From the NCBI GenBank assembly GCA_900545365.1, contig UQYL01000013.1:1-40061 (forward strand): 40,061 nt of DNA, read 5' to 3'. The position numbers and the translations under genes were made by a program. The notes under the pieces were generated by a model. The model had not been told where the DNA came from, did not search any database, and saw nothing but the letters and a program-made list of their open reading frames with translations. The DNA is from an uncultured Dialister sp. (GTDB lineage Bacteria > Bacillota > Negativicutes > Veillonellales > Dialisteraceae). How positions within the stretch are numbered: position 1 is the first letter of the stretch; the number at the start of each line of letters is the position of its first letter. Positions 32,248 through 39,312 of this stretch are shown piece by piece.

Positions 32248-32871
32248 ATGGATCCGCTGAACTGGCTCTCTTTCACCGCCGCTGCGGTGCTCCTCACATT
32301 CATGCCGGGGCCGGATATCATGTACCTCCTCACAAAGAGCCTCCGCTCCGGCGCGAGACAGGGCATCACCCTCGCGGCGGGGCTCGCCTCGGGGCCCGTC
32401 TTCCACACGGCCCTCGTCGCGCTCGGTGTGGCCGCCTTCGTCCAGCATTCGCCCGCCGCTTTCCGGACGCTCACTTTTGCCGGAGCGGCATACCTGCTCT
32501 GGCTTTCGTGGGGCGCTTTCCGCGCGCCTGCTGCGCCGCTCGCTCTCTCCGCGGAGGCGGAAGCGCCCGCCGGCGGCTCCCTCTACCGGCGGGGTCTCCT
32601 CATGAATGTGCTCAATCCGAAAGTGCTCCTCTTCTTCCTGGCGCTTTTCCCGCAGTTCGTCGATCCCGACGGCAGCCTTCCCGCGGCGGCGCAGCTCGCC
32701 GTGCTGGGCGCGACTTTTTCCGTGCAGGCCTTCCTGTGCTTCTCGCTGGTCGCTCTCTGCGCCGGAAAGATCCGCGACCGCATCCTGGGACTCAAAAATT
32801 TCTCTCTCATCATGAACCGCGTCGAAGGGACGCTCCTCGCCGCCATCGCCGCGGGGCTCCTCTTTTTATAA
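32248..32871 (+). CDS. LysE/RhtB-family amino-acid exporter
   Basis: A 207-residue inner-membrane protein with about six hydrophobic segments. The N-terminal LLTFMPGPDIMYLLTKSLRSGARQGITLAAGLASG is the LysE/RhtB signature, and NVLNPKVLLFFLALFPQFVDP is the second conserved part. Relatives export amino acids such as homoserine, threonine or leucine; the substrate here is not known. It is coupled to the YbaK-like gene. A terminator follows its stop. Confidence 0.92.
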   Translation: MDPLNWLSFTAAAVLLTFMPGPDIMYLLTKSLRSGARQGITLAAGLASGPVFHTALVALGVAAFVQHSPAAFRTLTFAGAAYLLWLSWGAFRAPAAPLALSAEAEAPAGGSLYRRGLLMNVLNPKVLLFFLALFPQFVDPDGSLPAAAQLAVLGATFSVQAFLCFSLVALCAGKIRDRILGLKNFSLIMNRVEGTLLAAIAAGLLFL

Positions 32872-32883
32872 GATTTTTCCATC

Positions 32884-32916
32884 AAAAAAGACTGTCCGAA
32901 GACAGTCTCTTTTTTA
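32884..32916 (+). terminator. Bidirectional terminator between converging genes
   Basis: 8-bp stem AGACTGTC/GACAGTCT with CGAA loop (32889-32908), A6 on the left and T6 on the right. It serves lysE on the plus strand and the DUF3298 gene on the minus strand. Confidence 0.85.
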
Positions 32917-33564
32917 TTGCGCTTTGTATTCACCCGCTTCCACGACGACGAATCCCGACGCATAGGGCGCGACTTCATACTGCTGGAAGATAAAATAGAT
33001 CTTATTATCCGCTCCCACATAAAATTCCTGCGGCCAGTCTTCCACGGTGCGCCATTTCGCCGGGAAGAGCGGAATGCCTCTCTCCGCCGCCTGTTTTTCG
33101 ATCTCCCCGTTGATCTCCTCTACCGTCCTCTGCGGGATCATCGCCAGCACATCCGCCCGCGTCACCCGGTGACCGAGCGCGTCGAAGGTCATGCCCACGG
33201 CCCGCGTCGTAGGGTGAGCCGCTCTGTCAAAATAGGTCGATTCATACACGACAAGACTCACCGTCTCCCCGTCCGCGCGGCCTGCGTCCCAGCGGACCGC
33301 GCCGCTCACCGCGCTCTGCTGCCCCAGCTCGGCCAGATGATTCTCAAAGCGCCTCACTTCCGCTTCCACCGCGCTGTTCACGCGGGCCCGCTGCAAAGCC
33401 GTGCCGCCTTCCCATACGGGCGCGCGCAGATCGAAACGCTCCGCGCTGCCTGCCGCAGAAGTGGAAACGCCTGCCGCCGCATCGGACAGGCCGGGCTGCC
33501 GGGCCGACGCGCCGCCGCAGAGAAGAGCCGCCGCGAGGAATGCCGCCGCCAATGTTTTTTTCAT
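32914..33564 (-). CDS. Secreted RsiV-like (DUF3298) protein
   Basis: A 216-residue exported protein. Signal peptide residues 1-21 (MKKTLAAAFLAAALLCGGASA). The mature part has the DUF3298/RsiV-type pattern: paired beta strands (VSLVVYESTYFDRAAHPTT), the TFDALGHRVTRADVLAM segment, EFYVGADNKIYFIFQQYEVAPYASG, and a C-terminal VVVEAGEY. In RsiV this fold binds lysozyme, but there is no sigma factor or anti-sigma domain here, so the role is open. A GGAGGGAAA site precedes the ATG. Confidence 0.82.
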   Translation of the reverse strand: MKKTLAAAFLAAALLCGGASARQPGLSDAAAGVSTSAAGSAERFDLRAPVWEGGTALQRARVNSAVEAEVRRFENHLAELGQQSAVSGAVRWDAGRADGETVSLVVYESTYFDRAAHPTTRAVGMTFDALGHRVTRADVLAMIPQRTVEEINGEIEKQAAERGIPLFPAKWRTVEDWPQEFYVGADNKIYFIFQQYEVAPYASGFVVVEAGEYKAQ

Positions 33565-33639
33565 ACATTTCCCTCCGTTCTTTTACTCAGGCTCCCGCCG
33601 CTTTATCCAAAGTATATCACAGACAGCAGAGCGCCGCAC

Positions 33640-34788
33640 TTACACGCCGGAGACCGCCGTATACCGGCCGTTCTCCACTTTCAGCAGCACCAGATCCACC
33701 TTCGGGTCACCGCTCTCGTCGAAAGTCATCTTCCCGCAGACGCCGTCGAAATTCTCCATGGAAGCGAGAGCGTCCCGGACTTTTCCCGTATCCGACACCG
33801 CCTGCGCTTTCTCTACGGCAGCCGCCGCGAGATACGCCGAATCATAGGCGCAGGCCGCGAAATTATCCGGCTCATGGCCGTATTTCTCCGTGAAATTCTT
33901 CACGAATTCCTTCGTCCGCTCGCTGTCCCTGTCAGCCGACCACATGCAGGATACATACACGCCGTCCGCGGCGCTGCCGGCGATCTTGATCAGCTCCGGC
34001 GAAACGAATCCGTTGTCCCCCAGCACGGGCTGATCCATGCCCATCTCGCGCATCTTCTTCAGGATGAGCCCGCCTTCCTGATAGTATCCCGCTACGACGA
34101 CCACGTCGGGATCGGCATGCTGGATCTTCGTGAGCTGCGCGGAGAAATCGCTGTCCTTATCGGCGAACGTCTCGTCGGCCACGATGGTGACGCCCGCTTC
34201 AGTGAGCGCTTTTTTGAAGATGTTGTACGCCGACACCTGGTGTTCATTATTGTGCGAATAAAGCAGCGCCGCTGTGCGGTAGCCGAGAAGCTTCTTCGTC
34301 TTCGCCACGGTCTGCGGAATATTCTGCGACTCCGGCACGCAGTTGCGGAAGAGATAGCGCCCGCCGTCGGTCAGCCCCTCCGCCGTAGTCGCCGCGCCGA
34401 GAAGCGGGATGCGGGCCGCCTCGAAAATGGGGGCGACCGCCTTATATTCGCCGGAGATCAGCGGCCCCACGACAAGCAGTTTCTTATCGGCCGTCATTTT
34501 CTGCGCCACAGCCACGGCCTGCGCCACGACGCCCTTCGTATCCGCTTCCTCCACGGAAAAATGGTACGGCCCCTTTGCGTTCAGCTCCGCAATGGCCATG
34601 TCGAAGCCTTTTTTCTCCGAGAGGCCGTACGCCGCCACGCCGCCCGACGTCCCATTGATAAATCCGAGCTTCACCTCATTCTCCGCAGAAGCCGCCTTCT
34701 CCCCGCCGCCGCATCCGGCGAAGGCCGCGCAGGCGGCGGTCACGAGCAGCGCCGCGCCGAGTACTTTCCAATTTTTCTTCCAGTTCAT
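33640..34788 (-). CDS. Branched-chain amino-acid type ABC substrate-binding lipoprotein, paralogue
   Basis: Second LivK-family binding protein, 382 residues. The signal peptide ends in VTAACAAFAGCGGGEKA with the lipobox cysteine. The mature domains have KLGFINGTSGGVAAYGLSEKKGFDMAIAELN, VVGPLISGEYKAVAPIFEAARI and AAVYLAA-like core segments and align with the protein at 8059-9213 from end to end. The start at 34788 follows AGGAGG at 8 bases. No permease or ATPase genes adjoin. The leader has a T-box with a clear ATC (Ile) specifier and two terminators. It presumably supplies a transporter encoded elsewhere. Confidence 0.93.
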   Translation of the reverse strand: MNWKKNWKVLGAALLVTAACAAFAGCGGGEKAASAENEVKLGFINGTSGGVAAYGLSEKKGFDMAIAELNAKGPYHFSVEEADTKGVVAQAVAVAQKMTADKKLLVVGPLISGEYKAVAPIFEAARIPLLGAATTAEGLTDGGRYLFRNCVPESQNIPQTVAKTKKLLGYRTAALLYSHNNEHQVSAYNIFKKALTEAGVTIVADETFADKDSDFSAQLTKIQHADPDVVVVAGYYQEGGLILKKMREMGMDQPVLGDNGFVSPELIKIAGSAADGVYVSCMWSADRDSERTKEFVKNFTEKYGHEPDNFAACAYDSAYLAAAAVEKAQAVSDTGKVRDALASMENFDGVCGKMTFDESGDPKVDLVLLKVENGRYTAVSGV

Positions 34789-34814
34789 GATGAAATCCTC
34801 CTTTTGAAAATTGA

Positions 34815-35205
34815 TCCCTATCCCAAAAGAGGGGTACAAAAAAGCCCCCGCCTGCCCAATGGCAGACAGAGGCGACATGCGCGGTACCACTCTGTACTAT
34901 ACTCAAGAACGAAGATCTCCCGCCGCCGGGACCGCGCTCCGGAGCCGGATCCTTGCTCCAAAAGAAAAGCCCCCGTCCGAAAGATCGGACAGAGGCGCGC
35001 ACGCGGTACCACTCTGCATTATGCTCAGCGACACGGATATCCCATGTTCCGTCCGTAACGGGGACTGCCGGCCCGGCCTACTCCTTTCGGCCAGGAAGCT
35101 CCCGGGTGATTGTCCGCTGTTCATCCGCGCCGGTTTTCACCGCCCACCGGCTCTCTGCAGCTCTCATAAACAGCTTCCGTCCCGCTCATCGCTTGTATCA
35201 GTATT
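34815..35205 (-). promoter_or_regulatory. T-box leader with duplicated T-box/terminator module (second copy)
   Basis: Read on the minus strand. Stem I has GCAGAGAGCCGG and GGCGGTGAAAACCGG; the specifier loop GGACAATCACCCGG gives ATC (Ile) followed by A. CGTTA appears in the stem III region. T-box motif AGAGTGGTACCGCG occurs at 35015-35002 and again at 34893-34879. Terminators follow each: 34962-34996 (12-bp stem GCCTCTGTCCGA) and 34835-34873 (T6). About 70 bases separate terminator 1 from T-box 2, too short for a second stem I. The design is the same as at 9240-9577. Confidence 0.9.
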
Positions 35206-35211
35206 GAGCGT

Positions 35212-35240
35212 ATTCTACAGGAGAATATTTCCCCTGTCAA
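35212..35240 (-). promoter_or_regulatory. Promoter of the second T-box leader
   Basis: On the minus strand TTGACA (35240-35235), 17 bp spacer, TAGAAT (35217-35212). Confidence 0.82.
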
Positions 35241-35296
35241 GAAATTCTCATCAAAATATTCCTTTTTCTTCTATCTTCAGCATTTGTATTTTATTT

Positions 35297-35331
35297 GGTA
35301 CCTTGTATTGTATAGTACCGTGTGATATATT
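35297..35331 (+). promoter_or_regulatory. padR promoter and operator candidate
   Basis: TTGTAT (35303-35308), 17 bp spacer, TATATT (35326-35331). An inverted repeat GGTAC (35297-35301) / GTACC (35315-35319) spans the -35, a plausible PadR operator for autoregulation. Confidence 0.6.
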
Positions 35332-35401
35332 ATTGCCAGAGACCACTGATAGTTTCCGTATGGATTTCCCGCAGGAAGACACAGGGAAGAAAGGCACCGC
35401 C

Positions 35402-35734
35402 ATGAACGTACAGCTGAAGAAAGGGGTCATGGAGATCGTGGTTCTCTCCATGCTCCGCCGGAAAGAGTACTACGGATACGAGCTGGTCACGGACATCTCC
35501 CGGTACATCGAGATGTCGGAAGGCACCATCTATCCCCTGCTCAGCCGGTTCAAAAAAGACGGGCTCGTCGAGACCTATCTTGCCGAATCCCACAATGGGC
35601 CGCCGCGGAAATATTACCGCATCACCCCGGCAGGACGGGATGAATATGAAGAATCCGTCCGCGAATGGAACCAATTTACGAAAGCAGTGGATCAGCTGCT
35701 TCTGGAAGGAGGAAATACGAATGAATCAAACTGA
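35402..35734 (+). CDS. PadR-family transcriptional regulator
   Basis: A 110-residue winged-helix regulator: VQLKKGVMEIVVLSMLRRKEYYGYELV, then EMSEGTIYPLLSRFKKDGLVETY and RKYYRITPAGRDEYEE, the PadR pattern in full. It uses the ATG at 35402; the open frame extends far upstream through the leader of the divergent gene and is not coding there. Its 3' end overlaps the DUF1700 gene by 14 bp. PadR-DUF1700 pairs are a common Firmicute unit in which PadR represses the operon. Confidence 0.93.
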   Translation: MNVQLKKGVMEIVVLSMLRRKEYYGYELVTDISRYIEMSEGTIYPLLSRFKKDGLVETYLAESHNGPPRKYYRITPAGRDEYEESVREWNQFTKAVDQLLLEGGNTNESN

Positions 35735-36350
35735 ATTCATGGATCTGCTCCGCTACTATTTCCGCCGGATCAGCGAAGCGGAGCTTCAGGATATCCTGTC
35801 TGATTACGAATCGCATTTCAAGGAAGGCAAAGCCCGGGGCCTCACGGAAGAGGAGATCTGCCGCGAGCTGGGCAGCCCGAAAGCGGTCTATGAGATGTAT
35901 CTCCACGAAGGGATGATCCACGAGAAGGAAGGCGTCCCGCTTCCTGACGCCGCGCAGCTCGCCGACGCCGCCGGAAAGATCGCCGGCACGGCAGGCCGCC
36001 TCGCAGGAAGCGCCGTCAATAAGGCGCAGGACGCGTGGTCCCGCTCCGGCAGCGGAGAATTCTCCGGCGCGGTCGGCGCCGCTTCCGGCCTCTTCGTGAA
36101 GCTCCTCTTCTCCGCTTGCTACGCGGCGGGCTTCCTCGTCATCGTGCTCACCCTTTTCATCGCCTACCTCTTCTCCGGCGCCTTCTTCCCGGCGCTCTCC
36201 GCGGCGACGCTCCTCTTTATGTCCGGCGCGGGGCTCTTCGCCGGACTGGCCCTCATTTTCGCGGGGAGTGAGATCCGCAGCCGCTTCGCCCCCGCCGAGC
36301 CTGAAGAGACCGATCCCCCGGATGATTCCGAACCGGAAGAAAGGACGTGA
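35721..36350 (+). CDS. DUF1700/HAAS-domain membrane protein
   Basis: A 209-residue protein. The N-terminal 65 residues (MNQTEFMDLLRYYFRRISEAELQDILSDYESHF, then GLTEEEICRELGSPKAVYEMY) are the helical HAAS/DUF1700 domain. A linker rich in alanine follows, then two hydrophobic segments (LLFSACYAAGFLVIVLTLFIAYLF and LSAATLLFMSGAGLFAGLALIFAG). The tail is acidic. Start has GGAAGGAGG upstream and overlaps padR. Proteins of this type sense or relay envelope state, but no mechanism is established. Confidence 0.9.
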   Translation: MNQTEFMDLLRYYFRRISEAELQDILSDYESHFKEGKARGLTEEEICRELGSPKAVYEMYLHEGMIHEKEGVPLPDAAQLADAAGKIAGTAGRLAGSAVNKAQDAWSRSGSGEFSGAVGAASGLFVKLLFSACYAAGFLVIVLTLFIAYLFSGAFFPALSAATLLFMSGAGLFAGLALIFAGSEIRSRFAPAEPEETDPPDDSEPEERT

Positions 36351-36355
36351 CTCCC

Positions 36356-36685
36356 ATGAAAAAGATCATTCTCTGCATGGCCCTCTCCTTCCTCTGTCTC
36401 GTAGGAGCCGTCGGCTCCTTCCTCATCACCGATTCCGCCAATTACGGCCGCGCGGCCTGGCGGCAGGTGTCTCGGGCCGCTGACCGGCTGGACGGCCGCT
36501 TCGGCTGCGATCCCCGGCCGGTACCGCCCCGTGAAAGGGGCCACCATTCGGAAGGGCGGTCGGAAAAACGGGCTCCCGTCCCGCCGCCGAAGCAGGAGCG
36601 GACCGCTCCTGCGGCTCCAGAAGCCCCCGCTGACGCCGCACCGTCTTCTCCGGAGCCCGCAGCGCCTGCCGCTCCGGCTCCGTGA
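36356..36685 (+). CDS. Small anchored or secreted Pro/Ala-rich protein
   Basis: A 109-residue protein I do not recognise. Residues 1-24 (MKKIILCMALSFLCLVGAVGSFLI) are a signal peptide or anchor. A short arginine-rich middle follows. The last 45 residues are low-complexity Pro/Ala (PEAPADAAPSSPEPAAPAAP), likely disordered and outside the cytoplasmic membrane. The ATG at 36356 follows GAAAGGA; a GTG at 36347 overlaps the previous stop but is badly spaced. Third gene of the PadR operon. Confidence 0.7.
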   Translation: MKKIILCMALSFLCLVGAVGSFLITDSANYGRAAWRQVSRAADRLDGRFGCDPRPVPPRERGHHSEGRSEKRAPVPPPKQERTAPAAPEAPADAAPSSPEPAAPAAPAP

Positions 36686-36721
36686 TCTTTCATACAACTT
36701 TTTCATAAAGGAGGTTTTATC

Positions 36722-37270
36722 ATGAAAAAGTCCATTCTCTGCCTTGCTTTCATCGCGGCGTGCGCCGCTTTCGGCCCTGCCGCTTCCGCTGCGCCGCCCG
36801 CTCCGTCTGAAGCTCCGGCGGTAAACGCCGTACCGGTCTCCCGCACCTATATGGACAGCCTTGTCCGGGCGGAAAGAGCGCAGCGTCCGTCCATGCCCGG
36901 CCCGCGCGGCCCGCAGCGTATCCGCGGCGACGCGCCGGAAAGAAAAGCGCCGCCCGCATTCCGCCACCGCCGCGGCCCGGCCATGCCGCCGGTCTCTGAA
37001 AACAGGAAGGGACCGCGGCCGGTCCGGACGGAAGCGCCTGTCCCGCCGCAGGAAAATGCCGTCAGGGAATCCGCTCCCGGTCCGCGAGGCCCGCAGCGTG
37101 TCCGCGGCGACACGCCGGAAAGAAAAGCGCCCCCTGCGTTTCGCCACCGCCGCGACGGCCGCTGGGACGGCCCGCGTCATCACCGGGATGACTGCCCGTA
37201 CTATGATGAAGAATACGATGAAAACGGCTACTGCATCGCTCATCACGGCCGCCATCACAGAGGCTGGTAA
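36722..37270 (+). CDS. Secreted protein with Arg/Pro repeats and Cys/His tail
   Basis: A 182-residue exported protein of unknown function, signal peptide MKKSILCLAFIAACAAFGPAASA. Two near-identical repeat units (GPRGPQRIRGDAPERKAPP and GPRGPQRVRGDTPERKAPP, each followed by AFRHRR) lie near residues 60-85 and 121-145; the DNA is repeated too. The C-terminal part reads DDCPYYDEEYDENGYCIAHHGRHHRGW, with two cysteines and a His cluster. The next gene ends with almost the same tail. GGAGG stands 8 bases before the ATG. Confidence 0.78.
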   Translation: MKKSILCLAFIAACAAFGPAASAAPPAPSEAPAVNAVPVSRTYMDSLVRAERAQRPSMPGPRGPQRIRGDAPERKAPPAFRHRRGPAMPPVSENRKGPRPVRTEAPVPPQENAVRESAPGPRGPQRVRGDTPERKAPPAFRHRRDGRWDGPRHHRDDCPYYDEEYDENGYCIAHHGRHHRGW

Positions 37271-37297
37271 TCAAGCGCACAGAAAGGATCTGCACCG

Positions 37298-37564
37298 ATG
37301 AAAAAACTCACTGCCGCACTGCTCGTTTCTCTCACAGTCTTTTCCGGAGCCGCCGCATTTGCCGACGCGCCGTCCTACAGCGGGCCCTCCCCCTGCCGCT
37401 ATGAGGGCCGCTGCCCCGACGGCTGGCATGACACGCACCGCCGCTGCTGGGACGCGGACAGAGACTGTGCGTATGACAGCGAAGCGTACGATGAAAACGG
37501 CTACTGCGTGCCCCATCACGGCCGCCATCACAGAGACGGTCATCACGGCGGCTGGCACTGCTGA
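37298..37564 (+). CDS. Small secreted Cys/His-rich protein
   Basis: An 88-residue exported protein of unknown function with signal peptide MKKLTAALLVSLTVFSGAAAFA. The mature 66 residues have six cysteines (CRYEGRC, RRCW, RDCAYDSE, GYC, final WHC) and nine histidines, many in HHGRHHRDGHHGGWHC. The stretch DSEAYDENGYCVPHHGRHH matches the tail of the previous protein. Disulfide bonding outside the membrane and metal binding are plausible. Start has AGAAAGGA upstream. A strong terminator follows. Confidence 0.78.
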   Translation: MKKLTAALLVSLTVFSGAAAFADAPSYSGPSPCRYEGRCPDGWHDTHRRCWDADRDCAYDSEAYDENGYCVPHHGRHHRDGHHGGWHC

Positions 37565-37573
37565 CAGACCAGG

Positions 37574-37607
37574 AAATCCCTTCTTCCTCCGGGAGAGGGG
37601 ATTTTTT
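37574..37607 (+). terminator. Terminator of the PadR operon
   Basis: 10-bp stem AATCCCTTCT/AGAGGGGATT (37575-37603) followed by T6. Confidence 0.85.
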
Positions 37608-37695
37608 ATTGCTCTGATTCCGGCCTTTCGGCCTTTTTCTTCCTTCTTTCCCTGTCTTTCGCACCTTTCCCTCCTTTCCAATTTTCTTTATACTG

Positions 37696-37717
37696 TAATT
37701 AATCAATCAATTAATTA
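37696..37717. promoter_or_regulatory. AT-rich operator candidate of the TetR-HlyD operon
   Basis: ATTAAT-CAATCA-ATTAAT within an otherwise GC-rich region, directly after TATACT (37689-37694), which could be the -10. TetR repressors often bind such sites around their own promoter. Confidence 0.45.
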
Positions 37718-37735
37718 ATGAGGCAGGAGGCAGGT

Positions 37736-38338
37736 ATGGACAGCGAGAAAAAAGAAAAGCTGCTCCGGGCGGCGACAGAACTTTTCGCCCGGAACGGCTA
37801 CGACGGCGTAAGCATCCGGGAGATCAGCGAAGCCGCCGGAGTGAACAGCGCCATGATCTCTTACTATTTCGGCGGCAAGCGCGGTCTCTACAGCGCGGCG
37901 CTCATCGCCCAGCTGGAAGAGCTTCGCGATTTTCTTTCCCTCGACGCGGAGGCTCTCGATCCGCGGGCGGTGTTCCGCCGGTACGCGGAAGCGGCCTGCG
38001 CCATTCACGAGCAAAATCCTTACCTGCTGCAATACATTTACCGGGAATTCATCGCCGCTTCCGGCAGCGCGCCCCTGCCCTTTGCCAAAGCGGTCTTCCC
38101 TGTCTACCGCGTCCTCCTCCGCGCTGCGGAAAAGGGAATGGCCGAAGGGCTTTTCCGCCCGGAACTGGACGCGCCGTCCATGGTCCTCCTCTTCGCGGGA
38201 GCCGTCAATTTCCATTTCCTCAGCGCCGACATCCGACGCCGCATGGGCGCCGCGGCTTCATTCCCCGAAGAGCGGGCGTACATCCGGCAGACGCTGGATA
38301 TTTTCTTCCGAGGCATCGAAAGGAGAGACGACTCATGA
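37736..38338 (+). CDS. TetR-family regulator (CecR/YbiH-like)
   Basis: A 200-residue TetR protein. The HTH region reads KEKLLRAATELFARNGYDGVSIREISEAAGVNSAMISYYFGGKRGLY; the C-terminal domain is of the type found in CecR-like regulators. The ATG at 37736 follows AGGAGGCAGGT; an ATG six codons earlier is less well placed. It overlaps the HlyD gene by 4 bp (ATGA). In E. coli a CecR regulator sits before the ybhGFSR exporter, the same order as here. Confidence 0.9.
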   Translation: MDSEKKEKLLRAATELFARNGYDGVSIREISEAAGVNSAMISYYFGGKRGLYSAALIAQLEELRDFLSLDAEALDPRAVFRRYAEAACAIHEQNPYLLQYIYREFIAASGSAPLPFAKAVFPVYRVLLRAAEKGMAEGLFRPELDAPSMVLLFAGAVNFHFLSADIRRRMGAAASFPEERAYIRQTLDIFFRGIERRDDS

Positions 38339-39312
38339 AAAAGAAATTCCTTTTCGCCGCTCTTTTCTGTCTCCTCGCGGCGCTCGCCGCCGGAGCCGTG
38401 TATGAATACAGGAAACAGCAGGCGGAAGCGGCGGTGCTCACGGGCACGGTGGAAGCGACGAAAGCGGACATTACGCCGAAGCAGAGCGGGTACATTGAAA
38501 AACTCTTCGTCAAGGAGAGCGACGCCGTGACGGCCGGAGAGACCGCGGCCCTCCTATCCCGGAAAGATCTGGAAGCGGCGCTCCTCCGGGATGAAGCGGC
38601 GTACCGGGCATCCCTCGCGGCGCTGGAAAAGGCGGAGAACGGAAACAGGCCGGAAGAAATACGGAAAGCCGCCAGCGAGACTGCCGCCGCCCGCGCGGAG
38701 AGCGACCGCGCCGGACGGGACTATGCCCGCATGAAAGCCCTCCTCGAAGCGGATGCCGTCTCCCGGCAGGACTATGACGCGGCGAAAGAAGCGCGGGACT
38801 CCGCCGCCGCCCGTCTTGCCGCCGCCGAGGAATACCAGGCGCTCATGGAGAGCGGCGCGCGGGCGGAAGATATCGAATATGCCCGCCGCACGGCAGAGCA
38901 GAACCGGGCGGCCCGAGATATCGCCCGGGAAGCCGTGGCCGATCTCACGGTGCGCGTCCCCGTGAGCGGCGTCATCCTCACGAAAAATTATGAAGAAGGA
39001 GAATACGTGCAGGCGGGAGCGCCCATCGCCACCGTGGCCGATCTCTCCGACTGCTGGGTGAAAGTGTATGTCTCCTCCGAAGAGCTGGGCCGGCTCCGGA
39101 TCGGCCAGAAAGCCCGCGTTTCCATCGACGGCGCGCCGGGCCGGACCTGGGAGGGGTACATCAAAGAGATCAGCGAGTCGGCGGAATACACGCCCCGCCA
39201 GAGCATCACCCGCCGGGAGCGGGAAAATCTGGTCTTCGCGGTGAAAGTGGCCGTTCCCAATGAAGACGGCCTCATGAAGCCGGGCATGCCTGCGGATGTG
39301 ATCTTCCCATGA
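38335..39312 (+). CDS. HlyD-family periplasmic adaptor (YbhG-like)
   Basis: A 325-residue membrane-fusion protein for an ABC exporter. One N-terminal anchor (FLFAALFCLLAALAAGAVYEY), a lipoyl half (VLTGTVEATKADITPKQSGYIEKLFVKESDAV), a long alpha-helical hairpin rich in Ala/Glu/Arg (residues 80-200), the second lipoyl half (LTVRVPVSGVILTKNYEEGEYVQAG) and a beta-barrel ending GLMKPGMPADVIFP. Starts on ATGA shared with tetR and ends on ATGA shared with the ATPase gene, so tightly coupled. Substrate unknown. Confidence 0.92.
   Translation: MKKKFLFAALFCLLAALAAGAVYEYRKQQAEAAVLTGTVEATKADITPKQSGYIEKLFVKESDAVTAGETAALLSRKDLEAALLRDEAAYRASLAALEKAENGNRPEEIRKAASETAAARAESDRAGRDYARMKALLEADAVSRQDYDAAKEARDSAAARLAAAEEYQALMESGARAEDIEYARRTAEQNRAARDIAREAVADLTVRVPVSGVILTKNYEEGEYVQAGAPIATVADLSDCWVKVYVSSEELGRLRIGQKARVSIDGAPGRTWEGYIKEISESAEYTPRQSITRRERENLVFAVKVAVPNEDGLMKPGMPADVIFP

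Noticed and set aside
34811..35401. Long N-terminal extension of PadR
   Set aside because: It would translate the antisense of the T-box leader; the true PadR start with family similarity is at 35402.
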